Assembly: GCA_026184295.1 (NCBI GenBank)
Contig: JAHCJK010000001.1
Coordinates: 88,862-129,217 of the forward strand
Direction: 5' to 3'
Length of the DNA: 40,356 nt
Origin: Planctomycetota bacterium
GTDB taxonomy: Bacteria; Planctomycetota; SZUA-567; H5-PLA8
Both the position numbers and the translations under genes were made by a program. Numbering within the stretch: the first letter of the stretch is position 1; each line of letters opens with the position of its first letter. The notes beneath the pieces were generated by a model. It was not told the origin of the DNA. It saw only the letters and a list, made by a program, of their open reading frames with translations, and did not search any database. Below, in pieces: positions 13,392 to 21,262 of the stretch.

Positions 13392-14057
13392 GTGAACCCA
13401 CCCACGCCTGAACCCACTCCGGCCGCCGCGCGCGTCAAGACCGCCGCGCTGCTGGTCTGCCTGCTCTGCCTGGTGGCGCTGGCGCGCATCCTGCCGGTGC
13501 GCGCGGGCGTGGACGCCGCCGCGGCCTGGATCGCCGGGCTGGGGTGGTGGGGGCCGCTGGTCTTCGGGGCGATCTACGTGGCGGGGACGGTCGCGTTCTT
13601 CCCCTGCACGCTTTTGGGCCTGGCCAGCGCGCCGCTGCTGGGCCTCGGCACGGCGATGGCGACGGTCTCGCTCAGTTCGACGCTGGGGGCGGCGCTGGCC
13701 TTTCTGGTCGCGCGCTACCTCGTCCGCGACAGCGTCGAAGGCCTGGCGCGCAGGCACCCGCGCTTCGCCGCCGTGGACCGCGCCGTGGGCCGCGAAGGCT
13801 GGAAGGTCGTCGCGCTCGTCCGGCTCGCGACCGTGATTCCGTACAACCTGAGCAACTACGCCTTCGGCGTCACGTCCGTGCGCTTCGAGCCGTACGTCCT
13901 GGCGACGTGGCTGGCGATGATGCCCGGCACCTTCACGTTCATCTACCTGGGCTATCTGATCCACAAGGGCCTGGCGGTGCAAGGTTCCAGCCCGCTCGAA
14001 TGGCTGCTCCTCGGCACCGGCCTTCTGGCGGCGCTCGCCGCGCGCTGGTCTACGTGA
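13392..14057 (+). CDS. TVP38/TMEM64-type (SNARE-associated) membrane protein
   Basis: The 221-residue protein is polytopic, with the VTT-domain pattern of the TVP38/TMEM64 family: YVAGTVAFFPCTLLGLASAPLLGLGTAMATVSLSSTLGAALAFLVARY and WKVVALVRLATVIPYNLSNYAFGVT contain the conserved re-entrant segments and the Arg-Leu-x-x-x-x-P-x-x-x-x-N element. Family members are thought to act in lipid scrambling or transport at the inner membrane; the substrate is unknown. The frame ends in AARWST, whereas the -1 frame continues ALVYVTRLARR, which resembles the normal end of this family. One base may therefore be missing near 14030-14045. GTG 13392 follows the promoter at 13357. Confidence 0.8.
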   Translation: MNPPTPEPTPAAARVKTAALLVCLLCLVALARILPVRAGVDAAAAWIAGLGWWGPLVFGAIYVAGTVAFFPCTLLGLASAPLLGLGTAMATVSLSSTLGAALAFLVARYLVRDSVEGLARRHPRFAAVDRAVGREGWKVVALVRLATVIPYNLSNYAFGVTSVRFEPYVLATWLAMMPGTFTFIYLGYLIHKGLAVQGSSPLEWLLLGTGLLAALAARWST

Positions 14058-14075
14058 CCAGGCTCGCCCGACGCG

Positions 14076-14932
14076 ATGCGGGACGGGGCCCCCGCAGAAG
14101 CCCCGCGGCCGCGGCGCCGACCAGCGGCTGGCCGCGCGCGCTGGTGGCCTGCGGCCTGGCCACAAGGGCTGCTCGCGGCGACCGGCTGGGCGTGGACCCG
14201 CCGCGGGCCTTATTCGCCGATCGGTTCGGGCCGCCCGGGTGACGCCCGCCGAAGCCTACGCCCCGGCGACGCCGCCTTCGACCGCGCGGACTTCGACGCG
14301 CTCCTGAAGGCGCACGTCCGCGGTCTGGTGGATACCGCGCGCTCAAAGCCGACGCCGGGCGGCTCGACGCGTACCTGGCGCGGCTTTCCGAGGCGAACCT
14401 GGAGGCCCTCGGGCGCGACGAACGGCTGGCGCTCCTGCTCAACGCCTACAATGCGTTCACGCTCAAACTGATCGTCGAACGTTACCCGCTGGGCTCGATC
14501 AAGGAGTTGCCCGACGCCGAACGCTGGAAGGCCGAACGTTGGACGCTGGGCGGACGCACGCTGAGCCTCGACGCGCTCGAGCACCGCGAGATTCGTCCGA
14601 ACTTTCGCGAAGCGCGCGTGCACTTCGCGCTCGTCTGCGCCGCGCGCGGCTGCCCGCCGCTGCGCGCGGAAGCCTACGACGGCGCGCGCCTGAACGAACA
14701 GCTCGAAGACCAGACGCGTCTCGTCCACGCCGACCCGCGCTGGTGCCGCTACGACGGCGCGAGCAAGACGCTGTACCTCACGCGCTTGTACCTGTGGTAC
14801 AAAGGCGACTTCGAACCGGCCGGCGGGTCCCTGGGCTACGCGCGCATGTACCTCAAAGGCCTGCCGGAGGACCCGCGCATCGCATGGTTGGAATACGACT
14901 GGGCGCTGAATGAAGCGCCGCCTAAGCCGTAA
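14076..14932 (+). pseudogene. DUF547-domain protein, broken by apparent 1-nt deletions
   Basis: The pieces together spell a DUF547 domain. GDAAFDRADFDALLKAHVRG-LVD is in the frame ending at 14332. ALKADAGRLDAYL, LNAYNAFTLKLIVERYPL, LDALEHREIRPNF, HFALVCAARGCPPLR and LYLTRLYLWYKGDFE are in the frame from 14333 to the stop at 14932. Exactly one base is missing between GA (14331-14332) and TAC. A second shift seems needed near 14260 (EAYAP into GDAAFD), and no clear start codon or signal peptide can be assigned upstream. The domain's function is not established. The open part 14507-14932 alone would give 141 residues. It is either decaying or affected by sequencing indels. Confidence 0.75.
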
Positions 14933-14944
14933 AGGTTTTCTGAT

Positions 14945-14960
14945 TGCGCATTGTGGCGCA
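14945..14960 (+). terminator. Small hairpin after the DUF547 gene
   Basis: TGCGC-ATTGTG-GCGCA lies 12 nt behind the stop. It is a five-pair stem without a T-run, so a weak terminator at best. Confidence 0.25.
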
Positions 14961-14964
14961 CCAT

Positions 14965-14999
14965 GTTAGTGTTTGCTAACTAGCGTACGGTCGTAGGGT
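14965..14999 (+). promoter_or_regulatory. Palindrome and TAGGGT -10 before the kinase gene
   Basis: GTTAG-TGTTTG-CTAAC (14965-14980) is an inverted repeat overlapping the possible -35 (TTTGCT, 14972-14977). TAGGGT (14994-14999) lies 8 nt before ATG 15008. The same TAGGGT hexamer precedes the starts at 23719 and 39242. Confidence 0.35.
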
Positions 15000-15007
15000 T
15001 CTATGGA

Positions 15008-16516
15008 ATGAGCCAGCCGTCAAACAAGGATCCCTTTGCCGCGCCGGGGTTTACGCCGCCGCCGGTCCACAAGCCGATGGCGTCGCCGCCCAAGGTTCCC
15101 GCGCCCGCGGCCAAGCCGTTGCCGGCGCCGCCGCCTCCGCCGCTTCGAAAAAAGCCCGCGGACCCCGACGACCAGACCCTGTTGCTTCCGCCCAAGCCCG
15201 CGGCCAAGCGTCCGGCGGGCTTCACGTTTACCGACGACACGCCCGCGCCCGCCAAGGGCCTGGGACCGCGCATGTCTCCGGCGGCCGCGCCCGCGACGGG
15301 GCCTTCGCCCGCGCCCGAATTCCCCAGCGGAGGCGAACGCAGTTTCCACAGCATTCCGTCGCAGGACCTGACGGGCGAGAAGCTCCTGATGCCGGCGGTC
15401 CGGACGCAGTTCGAGAACGCCTGCGCGCCCGCGCTGGGCGGGATTCCGCTGCTGGCCAAGCTCGGCCAGGGCGGCATGGGCGCGGTGTACCTGGGCGTCG
15501 ATCCCAAGAGCAACCAGGAAGTGGCGGTCAAGGTGCTGCCCTTCCACATGGCCGAACGCGATCCCGCGCTGATCGAACGCTTCTTCCGCGAAGCGCGCAT
15601 GTCGATGTCGGTCAGTTCGCCCAACCTGGTGCGCGTCACCGACGCGAAGGAAGAGAACGGGCTCTGTTACCTGGTCATGGAATTCGTCCCGGGCGCCTCC
15701 GGCGGCGGTTACATGAAGAAGTCCAAGGGCGCGCGCCTTTCGGAAGCCGACGCGCTGGACATCTGCATCGCGGCGACGAAGGGCCTTTCGGCCGCGCACA
15801 AGGCCGGGATCATCCACCGCGACATCAAGCCCGACAACATTCTGCTCCCGCAGGGCGGAGCGCCCGGACAGTTCAACCTGAGCGGCTCGAAGCTGGCCGA
15901 TCTGGGGCTGGCGCGCACCGAGGAACACGGGAACTCGCTGACGCAGTCGCAGACGGCCATGGGCACGCCCGGATACCTGGCGCCCGAACAGGCCATGGAC
16001 GCGCGCAAGTGCGGCAAGCCCGCCGACGTCTTTTCCATGGGCGCGACGATCTACGCGATGCTGACGGGACGCCCGCCGTTCCACGCCAAGTCGCCCATGG
16101 AAGTCATCATGGCGACGATGAACAAGCCGCACGACCCGCTGCCCAGCCTGCGCCCGGACGTCTCGGCCGCCACCGTCGCGCTGGTGGACCGCTGCCTGCA
16201 GAAGGAGGCGCAGCACCGCTTCCGCGACGCCGACGCGCTGCTGGCCGCGATGCAGCTCTGCCGCGAGGTCCTTGCGCATCCGGAACGCCAGGCGCAGGCG
16301 ATCGAAAAGATACGCGGGAACCCGCCGCCCGCCGCGCCGGTCAAGGCGGAACAGCCGTTCTTCAACGAACTGACCATGCAGGCGCCGACGCCGCTGCGCC
16401 GCCCCGACATCGAGGCCGAGGCCGGCATCGCCAAACTCCGTTCCGACGAAAGCCGCGCCAGATCGCTGCCCACCATCGCGGCCGTGATCATGGCCGGTTT
16501 CTGGTCGCAGGCGTGA
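15008..16516 (+). CDS. Hanks-type Ser/Thr protein kinase (frameshifted before its membrane part)
   Basis: A Pro/Ala-rich N-terminal tail of about 130 residues precedes a complete kinase domain: glycine loop GQGGMGAVY near residue 153, AVKVLP with the ATP-binding Lys, HRDIKPDNILL at about 270, DLGLAR in place of DFG, and GTPGYLAPEQ. All catalytic residues are present, so it should phosphorylate proteins. The frame closes at GFWSQA inside what looks like a membrane segment. In the -1 frame the same bases read GFLVAGVMMLVMAPPAPERK, completing the segment, so one C is probably missing near 16498. A second missing base near 16570 leads into the frame of the next entry. Without the indels the protein would have about 667 residues. 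Start ATG 15008 lacks a Shine-Dalgarno. Confidence 0.85.
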   Translation: MSQPSNKDPFAAPGFTPPPVHKPMASPPKVPAPAAKPLPAPPPPPLRKKPADPDDQTLLLPPKPAAKRPAGFTFTDDTPAPAKGLGPRMSPAAAPATGPSPAPEFPSGGERSFHSIPSQDLTGEKLLMPAVRTQFENACAPALGGIPLLAKLGQGGMGAVYLGVDPKSNQEVAVKVLPFHMAERDPALIERFFREARMSMSVSSPNLVRVTDAKEENGLCYLVMEFVPGASGGGYMKKSKGARLSEADALDICIAATKGLSAAHKAGIIHRDIKPDNILLPQGGAPGQFNLSGSKLADLGLARTEEHGNSLTQSQTAMGTPGYLAPEQAMDARKCGKPADVFSMGATIYAMLTGRPPFHAKSPMEVIMATMNKPHDPLPSLRPDVSAATVALVDRCLQKEAQHRFRDADALLAAMQLCREVLAHPERQAQAIEKIRGNPPPAAPVKAEQPFFNELTMQAPTPLRRPDIEAEAGIAKLRSDESRARSLPTIAAVIMAGFWSQA

Positions 16517-16664
16517 TGATGCTCGTGATGGCCCCGCCCGCGCCCGAACGCAAGGCCGCCGCGCCCGCGCGAACCGGAACCCGCAAGCCCCGCCGCCGCC
16601 CGCGGTCCCGGCCGCGCCGGCCCCCGCGGGGCCGCAGTCGCTGGGGGACAAGAAATTCCAGGAC

Positions 16665-17012
16665 ATGCAGCAGCAGCAGCTCGACCGCATCAACAACGTC
16701 GCGAACACCCTCGACAAGGCCAACGAGAAGTTCAACCAGGCCAAGGTCGTGGCCCCGATCATGCCGATCTCGTCGATTCAGGACGAGGAACCCGGGGAGA
16801 CCTTCTTCAGCGCCGGGCGCATCATGTTCTCGTTCATCGTCTCGGTGATCGGGGTGGGCTACATGCTGTACAGCCGCAAGAGCAAAGGGCTGGTCTTCGG
16901 GCTCTGCGGCGCGGGCCTGACGATGATCGGCTGGTTCATCCCCTGGCTCGGGGTAGGCGTGATGCTCGCCGGAATCCTGATTTCCCTCCCGCTTTTCCTC
17001 GCCAAACGCTGA
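16665..17012 (+). CDS. C-terminal membrane part of the kinase, or a separate small membrane protein
   Basis: The open frame extends upstream of this ATG as a Pro/Ala linker (QAPPPPAVPAAPAPAGPQSLGD) that looks like the continuation of the kinase above. From 16665 it reads MQQQQLDRINNVANTLDKAN, a predicted coiled coil. Two membrane segments follow (IMFSFIVSVIGVGYML, and GLTMIGWFIPWLGVGVMLAGILISLPLFL). I favour the kinase C terminus because the linker continues smoothly once two single-base deletions are repaired. Independent translation of 115 residues is possible, but no Shine-Dalgarno precedes this ATG. Confidence 0.55.
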   Translation: MQQQQLDRINNVANTLDKANEKFNQAKVVAPIMPISSIQDEEPGETFFSAGRIMFSFIVSVIGVGYMLYSRKSKGLVFGLCGAGLTMIGWFIPWLGVGVMLAGILISLPLFLAKR

Positions 17013-17160
17013 CGATATTTGTCGGTCCCACTGACAATTGCTGTCGCTCCGGCGAGTGGCAATTAACGTACCGTGTCATACGGTAAATGTGATCCATTTG
17101 AAGCAGCGTCATAATGCGTTTTAGCATGGCCGCCTAGGGCCATTTGCTTCACATTTTCCT
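17013..17160 (+). ncRNA. Hairpin-rich leader or small RNA candidate
   Basis: Four or five stem-loops are packed into this AT-richer stretch directly after the kinase region stop. TTGTCGGT-CCC-ACTGACAA is at 17019-17037 (8 pairs, one G-U). AATTGC and GCAATT close 17036-17064. TACCGT-GTCAT-ACGGTA is at 17069-17085. TGAAGCA (17099-17105) pairs with TGCTTCA (17145-17151) around ATGGCC-GCCTAG-GGCCAT (17126-17143). The first could be the terminator of the upstream gene. The rest would form the 5' leader of the zinc-ribbon gene at 17236 or an independent RNA. I recognise no riboswitch class. Confidence 0.35.
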
Positions 17161-17235
17161 CAAAAAGCGTGGTTCGGCGCGCATGTTGCGGCACCTAAGG
17201 CGCTCTTGGAGGAGCCGCCGGACGGGAGGACCGCC

Positions 17236-17580
17236 ATGATCGTGTGCCGGGAATGCGGCTATAGCTGCGTTTGCACCCAGCAGGAAGAACTTCTAGGCTG
17301 TCCCCACTGCGATCCCTCCTCCTGGCGCATCTACACCATCAACACCGGCAATGCGTATTCGACGGCGATCTCGGTCGCCATCCGCCAGTCCCCCTTCGAA
17401 CTCAACGGCCGCTGCTTCATGACCCCCAAGGGCCTGATGATCCCGCTCAGCCAGTGGCGCGCGAACAAAGAGACCAACGTCTGGAAGAAGGTCCACACCA
17501 ACCGCATCCGGCGGAAGCTGTTCGAGGACGAGGTCCCGCCGCGCACGATCCCGCCGAAGGAATTTGGCGCGGAAGCCTGA
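17236..17580 (+). CDS. Small zinc-ribbon protein of unknown function
   Basis: The 114-residue protein begins MIVCRECGYSCVC and has a second pair CPHC near residue 23. The CxxC...CxxC spacing fits a zinc ribbon, with additional Cys at 11 and 13. The remainder is a small mixed domain without membrane segments or signal (FMTPKGLMIPLSQWRANKET) and a basic, proline-ending tail. I recognise no named family. A strong GGGAGGA (17224-17230) lies 5 nt before ATG 17236, which is preferred over the TTG at 17206. The downstream membrane-protein gene starts 40 nt after the stop, so they may be cotranscribed. Confidence 0.7.
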   Translation: MIVCRECGYSCVCTQQEELLGCPHCDPSSWRIYTINTGNAYSTAISVAIRQSPFELNGRCFMTPKGLMIPLSQWRANKETNVWKKVHTNRIRRKLFEDEVPPRTIPPKEFGAEA

Positions 17581-17620
17581 TTCCGCGACAGGCCGCCGAT
17601 CTTTTCCGTAAGAACCCCGT

Positions 17621-18235
17621 ATGCACGCCCCCGCGCGTCATCCGCTGCAGTGGCATCTGTCCACCGTGGTCCTGGCGTCGATGCTGGCCTCCGTGCTGCT
17701 CTATTGGAACGTCAAGCCCGCGTACGTCTCCGCGCCGCTGCACCGGACCGGCTGGCCGCTGGAATTCGCGCCCGAGTCCGGGGCCGAGTTCCTGTGCATC
17801 CTCTGGAATCTCCCGTTCTGCCTCGCGTGCGTCTGGTACTTTGCGGATGCCCTCGAACGCTGGTCCGCGTGGAAGCGCAAGGCGGACGGATGGAAACGCC
17901 GCTGGGGCGCACGCCTGGCCGAAGGCGGCCTCGTCTTCGTGCTGATCGGATGGGCGTGTACGTCCATCTACGGCGCGCCGGACGTCATGTACACGGTAGT
18001 GGCGCAGGTCGATTCGAGCGTGGAGGTCGAACGGGTCGATCCGACGGAAGTTCGGATTCCGCGCAACTACGGCCTGCTCGTTGTGGCGCGAGCCCCGCTG
18101 CCGTTTGTGGTGCGCACCCGATGCATGTACGGCCGCGGTCCCGACACCTGCGAAGGCCGCCTGCACTTCTGGTTCTTCGGTTGGAGTTCCCCGCCGTATA
18201 CCTACTATTTCCAAAGCAGTCTGCGCCGAAAGTAA
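17621..18235 (+). CDS. Membrane protein with planctomycete HLST-type leader
   Basis: The 204-residue protein starts with QWHLSTVVLASMLASVLLYWNVKP, the hydrophobic leader seen on many short planctomycete membrane proteins. A loop and two further membrane segments follow (FLCILWNLPFCLACVWYFADAL and GGLVFVLIGWACTSIYG), then a roughly 75-residue tail with predicted strands and WFFGWSSPPYTYYF near the end. I do not recognise its function. TAAGAA lies 6 nt before ATG 17621 as a weak -10, and there is no clear Shine-Dalgarno. Confidence 0.7.
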   Translation: MHAPARHPLQWHLSTVVLASMLASVLLYWNVKPAYVSAPLHRTGWPLEFAPESGAEFLCILWNLPFCLACVWYFADALERWSAWKRKADGWKRRWGARLAEGGLVFVLIGWACTSIYGAPDVMYTVVAQVDSSVEVERVDPTEVRIPRNYGLLVVARAPLPFVVRTRCMYGRGPDTCEGRLHFWFFGWSSPPYTYYFQSSLRRK

Positions 18236-18290
18236 ACGCGGTCCCGCCCTGCGTTGTCAAAATCCTCGCATTCCAGTACCTTAATACGCT

Positions 18291-18319
18291 GTTCTCTGCG
18301 AACTCCGCGTGCTCCGCGG
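18291..18319 (+). repeat. Left copy of a perfect 29-bp inverted repeat
   Basis: These 29 nt are the exact reverse complement of 20432-20460. They begin GTTCTCTGCGAACTCC and end GCTCCGCGG. The pair encloses exactly two genes, the Fcl-like epimerase and the RGP/UAM-like gene. I recall near-identical intergenic strings in other environmental bacteria, which would suggest a dispersed repeat family; not checked. Confidence 0.9.
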
Positions 18320-18343
18320 TGCACAAGAATTTAGGGAGTCCAC

Positions 18344-19282
18344 ATGGCCGAGACGGTGCTTCTGACGGGCGGGCGGGGGTTCTTCGGGCGGCGCATCGCG
18401 GAAGCGCTGACCGCGCACGGCTACGAAGTGGCCGCGCCCAGCCGCCCCGATTTCGACCTGCTCGACGCGGGCTCCGTCGAACGCGTGATGAAGCAGATCA
18501 AGCCGCACACGGTGGTGCACTCGGCCGCGTACTACGGCGGCCTGGGCATCTGCGTCGCCGAACCCGCGCGCATCTTTCACGACAACACCCTGATGTGCGT
18601 GAACGTGCTCGACGCGCTGCCCAAAGCGGGCGTGAAGCGCTTCGTCTCGGTCGGTTCGGCCTGCGCGTACCCGGGCAACGTCGTCGGCGACATGAAGGAA
18701 GACGACTTCTGGTCCGGCGCGCTGCATCCCTCGGTCGAAGCCTACGGCTTCATGAAGAAGATCCAGCAGGTCGGCGCGCGCGCCTACGCCAAGCAGTTCG
18801 GCATCCTGGGGCAGTTCCCGCAGATCACCAACCTGTACGGCGAACACGACGTCTTCACCGAATACCGGTCGCACGTCGTCGCGGCGCTGATCAAGAAGTT
18901 CGCGGACGCCAAGCTCTCGGGCGCGAAGGAAGTCGTCTGCTGGGGCACCGGCAAGCCGGTGCGCGAGTTCATCTACGTGGGCGACGCGGCCGACGGCATC
19001 GCGCGCCTGATGAAGACCGACTATGCGGAACCGGTCAACATCGGCACCGGCGTGGGCACCACGATCAAGGAACTCTCCGAACTGGTCGCGAAGCACACCG
19101 GTTTTACCGGCAGGATCGTCTGGGACACGAACAAGCCCGACGGCGTGATGCGCAAGGTCCTGGACGTCGCGCGCATGAAGCAGGTCCTGAACTGGACGCC
19201 GCCGCACTCGCTCGACGCGGGCCTGGCCAAGACCATCCCCTGGTACCTCGCCCACAAGGAAACGGCCGATGCCCGCGAATGA
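18344..19282 (+). CDS. NAD(P)-dependent epimerase/reductase, GDP-fucose synthase (Fcl/WcaG) type
   Basis: The 312-residue extended SDR has the nucleotide-binding GGRGFFG (9-15), the Ser-Cys block SVGSACAYP (102-110), the catalytic YGFMK (Tyr134, Lys138) and the Fcl-like CWGTGKPVREFIYVGDAA. SACAYP and GTGxxxREF are characteristic of GDP-4-keto-6-deoxymannose epimerase-reductases and their relatives. Without a GDP-mannose dehydratase in the window the exact sugar is uncertain. GGGAG lies 6 nt before ATG 18344. The gene overlaps the next start by 14 nt, so the two are translationally coupled, and it is the first gene of the sugar cluster 18344-22195. Confidence 0.85.
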   Translation: MAETVLLTGGRGFFGRRIAEALTAHGYEVAAPSRPDFDLLDAGSVERVMKQIKPHTVVHSAAYYGGLGICVAEPARIFHDNTLMCVNVLDALPKAGVKRFVSVGSACAYPGNVVGDMKEDDFWSGALHPSVEAYGFMKKIQQVGARAYAKQFGILGQFPQITNLYGEHDVFTEYRSHVVAALIKKFADAKLSGAKEVVCWGTGKPVREFIYVGDAADGIARLMKTDYAEPVNIGTGVGTTIKELSELVAKHTGFTGRIVWDTNKPDGVMRKVLDVARMKQVLNWTPPHSLDAGLAKTIPWYLAHKETADARE

Positions 19283-20423
19283 CACGCGCAAAGTCGCGCT
19301 CGTCAACACCACCATCAACGTGCCCGTCTGCCTCGAAGCGTACCTCGAAAACGCCGCGCGGCACGGCCACGCCCGACGCGTCAGCCTGATCGTCGCCGGC
19401 GACCACAAGACGCCCGCCGACGCCGGGAAATTCCTGAAGGACATCGGGACGAAGTTCGGCGTCGAGACGAAGTACCTCGACGTGCCCGCGCAGAAGGAGA
19501 TGCTGCGCCGCTGGCCGGCGCTCGACCTGGTGGTGCGCTACAACTGCATCCAGCGCCGCAACGTCGGATATCTTCAGGCCGCGCTCGACGGCGCCGACGT
19601 GATCGTGGCCATCGACGACGACAACTTCATCTCCAGCGACGACGACTACGTGGGCCTGCATTCGGTCGTGGGCACCGAAGTCGAAGCGCCGGTCGTCTCG
19701 CACGCCTCCGGCTGGTGGAACGTCTGTTCGCGCCTGCAGTGCGACCCGCCGCGCCACTTCTATCACCGCGGCTACCCCAAATCGAAGCAGGACTTCAAGC
19801 CCAGCGAAGCCTCCGTCGAAAAGAAGAAGGTCCGCGTCGCCGTCAACGCCGGCCTGTGGCTGAAGAACCCCGACGTCGACGCGACCGCGAACATCGAGGA
19901 ACCCATCAACGTCGTTGCCATGCGCGAGATCGCCGGCGAGAAGGCCTGCGCGCTCGCCGCCGGCACCTGGTGCCCGTTCAACAGCCAGAACACGGCCTTC
20001 GACGCGAAGCTGCTCCCCGCGATGTACCTGGTGGTGATGCTCGACTGGCTGCGCGGCTACCGCATCGGGCGGCTGGACGACATCTGGATGAGCTACTTCG
20101 TGCGCGCGATCGGCGACCGCATCGGCGAACACGTGCTGTACGGCCCGCCGGTGGTGACGCAGGACCGCAACCCGCACAATTTCACCCGCGACCTGAGCGA
20201 GGAACTGGGCGGCTACATCGTCACCGAAAAGATCGTCGAGTACCTGCGTTCGTTCAAGAGCGGCGAAAAGAGCTGGTCCGGCGCGTACCGCGACCTGATC
20301 TACCACCTCCAGGACGCCGCGCAGGCCGACAAGGCCCTGGACGTGCCCGAACGCGAGTACGTGCGCCTGATGTGCCTCGGCATGGCCGCCTGGCGCGACG
20401 CGATCGAGGACATCCGCGGCTGA
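19269..20423 (+). CDS. RGP/UDP-arabinopyranose mutase-like (GT75-type) protein
   Basis: The 384-residue protein follows the order of landmarks of plant reversibly glycosylated polypeptides. VIVAIDDDNF (111-120) is the DDD nucleotide-sugar/metal motif. RGYP (167-170) is the region of the arginine that, as I recall, is self-glycosylated in plant UAM. NAGLWLKNPDVDA (193-205) corresponds to plant GLWLNIPDYDA, SQNTAFDAKLLPAMY (239-253) to MNLAFDRELIGPAMY, and IGRLDDIW (266-273) to IGRYDDMW. Plant enzymes interconvert pyranose and furanose forms of UDP-arabinose; here I infer an NDP-sugar mutase or glycosyltransferase. Its start overlaps the epimerase gene, and a GT2 gene follows. The family match is good, the substrate is unknown. 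Confidence 0.75.
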   Translation: MPANDTRKVALVNTTINVPVCLEAYLENAARHGHARRVSLIVAGDHKTPADAGKFLKDIGTKFGVETKYLDVPAQKEMLRRWPALDLVVRYNCIQRRNVGYLQAALDGADVIVAIDDDNFISSDDDYVGLHSVVGTEVEAPVVSHASGWWNVCSRLQCDPPRHFYHRGYPKSKQDFKPSEASVEKKKVRVAVNAGLWLKNPDVDATANIEEPINVVAMREIAGEKACALAAGTWCPFNSQNTAFDAKLLPAMYLVVMLDWLRGYRIGRLDDIWMSYFVRAIGDRIGEHVLYGPPVVTQDRNPHNFTRDLSEELGGYIVTEKIVEYLRSFKSGEKSWSGAYRDLIYHLQDAAQADKALDVPEREYVRLMCLGMAAWRDAIEDIRG

Positions 20424-20431
20424 CGCGATCT

Positions 20432-20460
20432 CCGCGGAGCACGCGGAGTTCGCAGAGAAC
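20432..20460 (-). repeat. Right copy of the perfect 29-bp inverted repeat
   Basis: Exact reverse complement of 18291-18319. It starts 8 nt after the stop codon of the RGP-like gene and ends 22 nt before the GT2 start codon. Within one copy CCGCG and CGCGG can pair weakly; the two distant copies could pair over 29 bp in a transcript. Confidence 0.9.
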
Positions 20461-20482
20461 GGCTTACACACGAGGTACATCC

Positions 20483-21238
20483 TTGCAGCTTGCGCCGCTT
20501 GCCCCCGCCGACTTCCGCATCAGCGTCGTCCTGCCCGTCTTCAGCGAGACCGATTCGATCCGCGAGGTGATCGCGGGGCTGAAGGAGATTCTGGCCGCGC
20601 GCATGCTCGAGATCGTCATCGTCATGTCGCCCAAGTCCGGCCCGGACACCCGCGCGGTCTGCGAAGAGATGGTGAAGAGCGACCCGCGCATCCGCCTCCA
20701 GGTCCAGCAGGTGAATCCGGGCCTGGGCAACGGCGTGCGCGAAGGCTACGCGTCCACGAAGGGCAACCTGGTCCTGAACATCGACAGCGACGGCGAGATG
20801 GAAATGGAGACCGTGCGCCGCATGCTCGAAAAGATGGACACCGGCGCCTACGACATGGTGGTCGCCTCGCGCTGGATGAAGGGCGGGGGATTCTCGGGGT
20901 ATTCGCCCCTGAAATACGTGCTCAATTTCGGCTTCCAGCAGATGTTCCGCATCCTGTACTGGACGCGCGTGAACGACCTGACCTACGGCTTCAAGATCAT
21001 GCGCGGCGAACTGGCGCGCGGCATCGTCTGGGTGGGCGTGATGCACGAGATCGCCTGCGAGACGACCATGAAGCCGATTAAGCTCGGCGCGCGCGCCTGC
21101 GCCGTGCCCAGCAAGTGGACCGCGCGCGTGCAGGGGCAATCGAAGAACACCTTCTGGCGCACCTTCCGCTACGTCGGCATGGCCTTGAAGATTTGGTGGC
21201 ACGGCGTAGAGTTCACCCCTTCCAAAAGCGAAGGCTGA
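20483..21238 (+). CDS. Family 2 glycosyltransferase (dolichyl-phosphate mannosyltransferase-like)
   Basis: The 251-residue GT-A protein shows RISVVLPVFSETDSIREVI at the N terminus, NPGLGNGVREGYASTKGN and the metal-binding DSDGE (near residue 100), then SRWMKGGGFSGYSPLKYVLNFGFQ. This is the order of polyprenyl-phosphate-sugar synthases. There are no C-terminal membrane spans, so it is likely a membrane-associated cytoplasmic enzyme that charges a lipid carrier with a sugar. The first in-frame start after the inverted repeat is TTG 20483, with GAGGT at 20472-20476 at 6-7 nt; the frame stays open upstream but only through the repeat and the previous gene. Position suggests it uses the sugar made by its neighbours. 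Confidence 0.85.
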   Translation: MQLAPLAPADFRISVVLPVFSETDSIREVIAGLKEILAARMLEIVIVMSPKSGPDTRAVCEEMVKSDPRIRLQVQQVNPGLGNGVREGYASTKGNLVLNIDSDGEMEMETVRRMLEKMDTGAYDMVVASRWMKGGGFSGYSPLKYVLNFGFQQMFRILYWTRVNDLTYGFKIMRGELARGIVWVGVMHEIACETTMKPIKLGARACAVPSKWTARVQGQSKNTFWRTFRYVGMALKIWWHGVEFTPSKSEG

Positions 21239-21262
21239 GATTCCGCGGAGGGTGTTGTCGCG

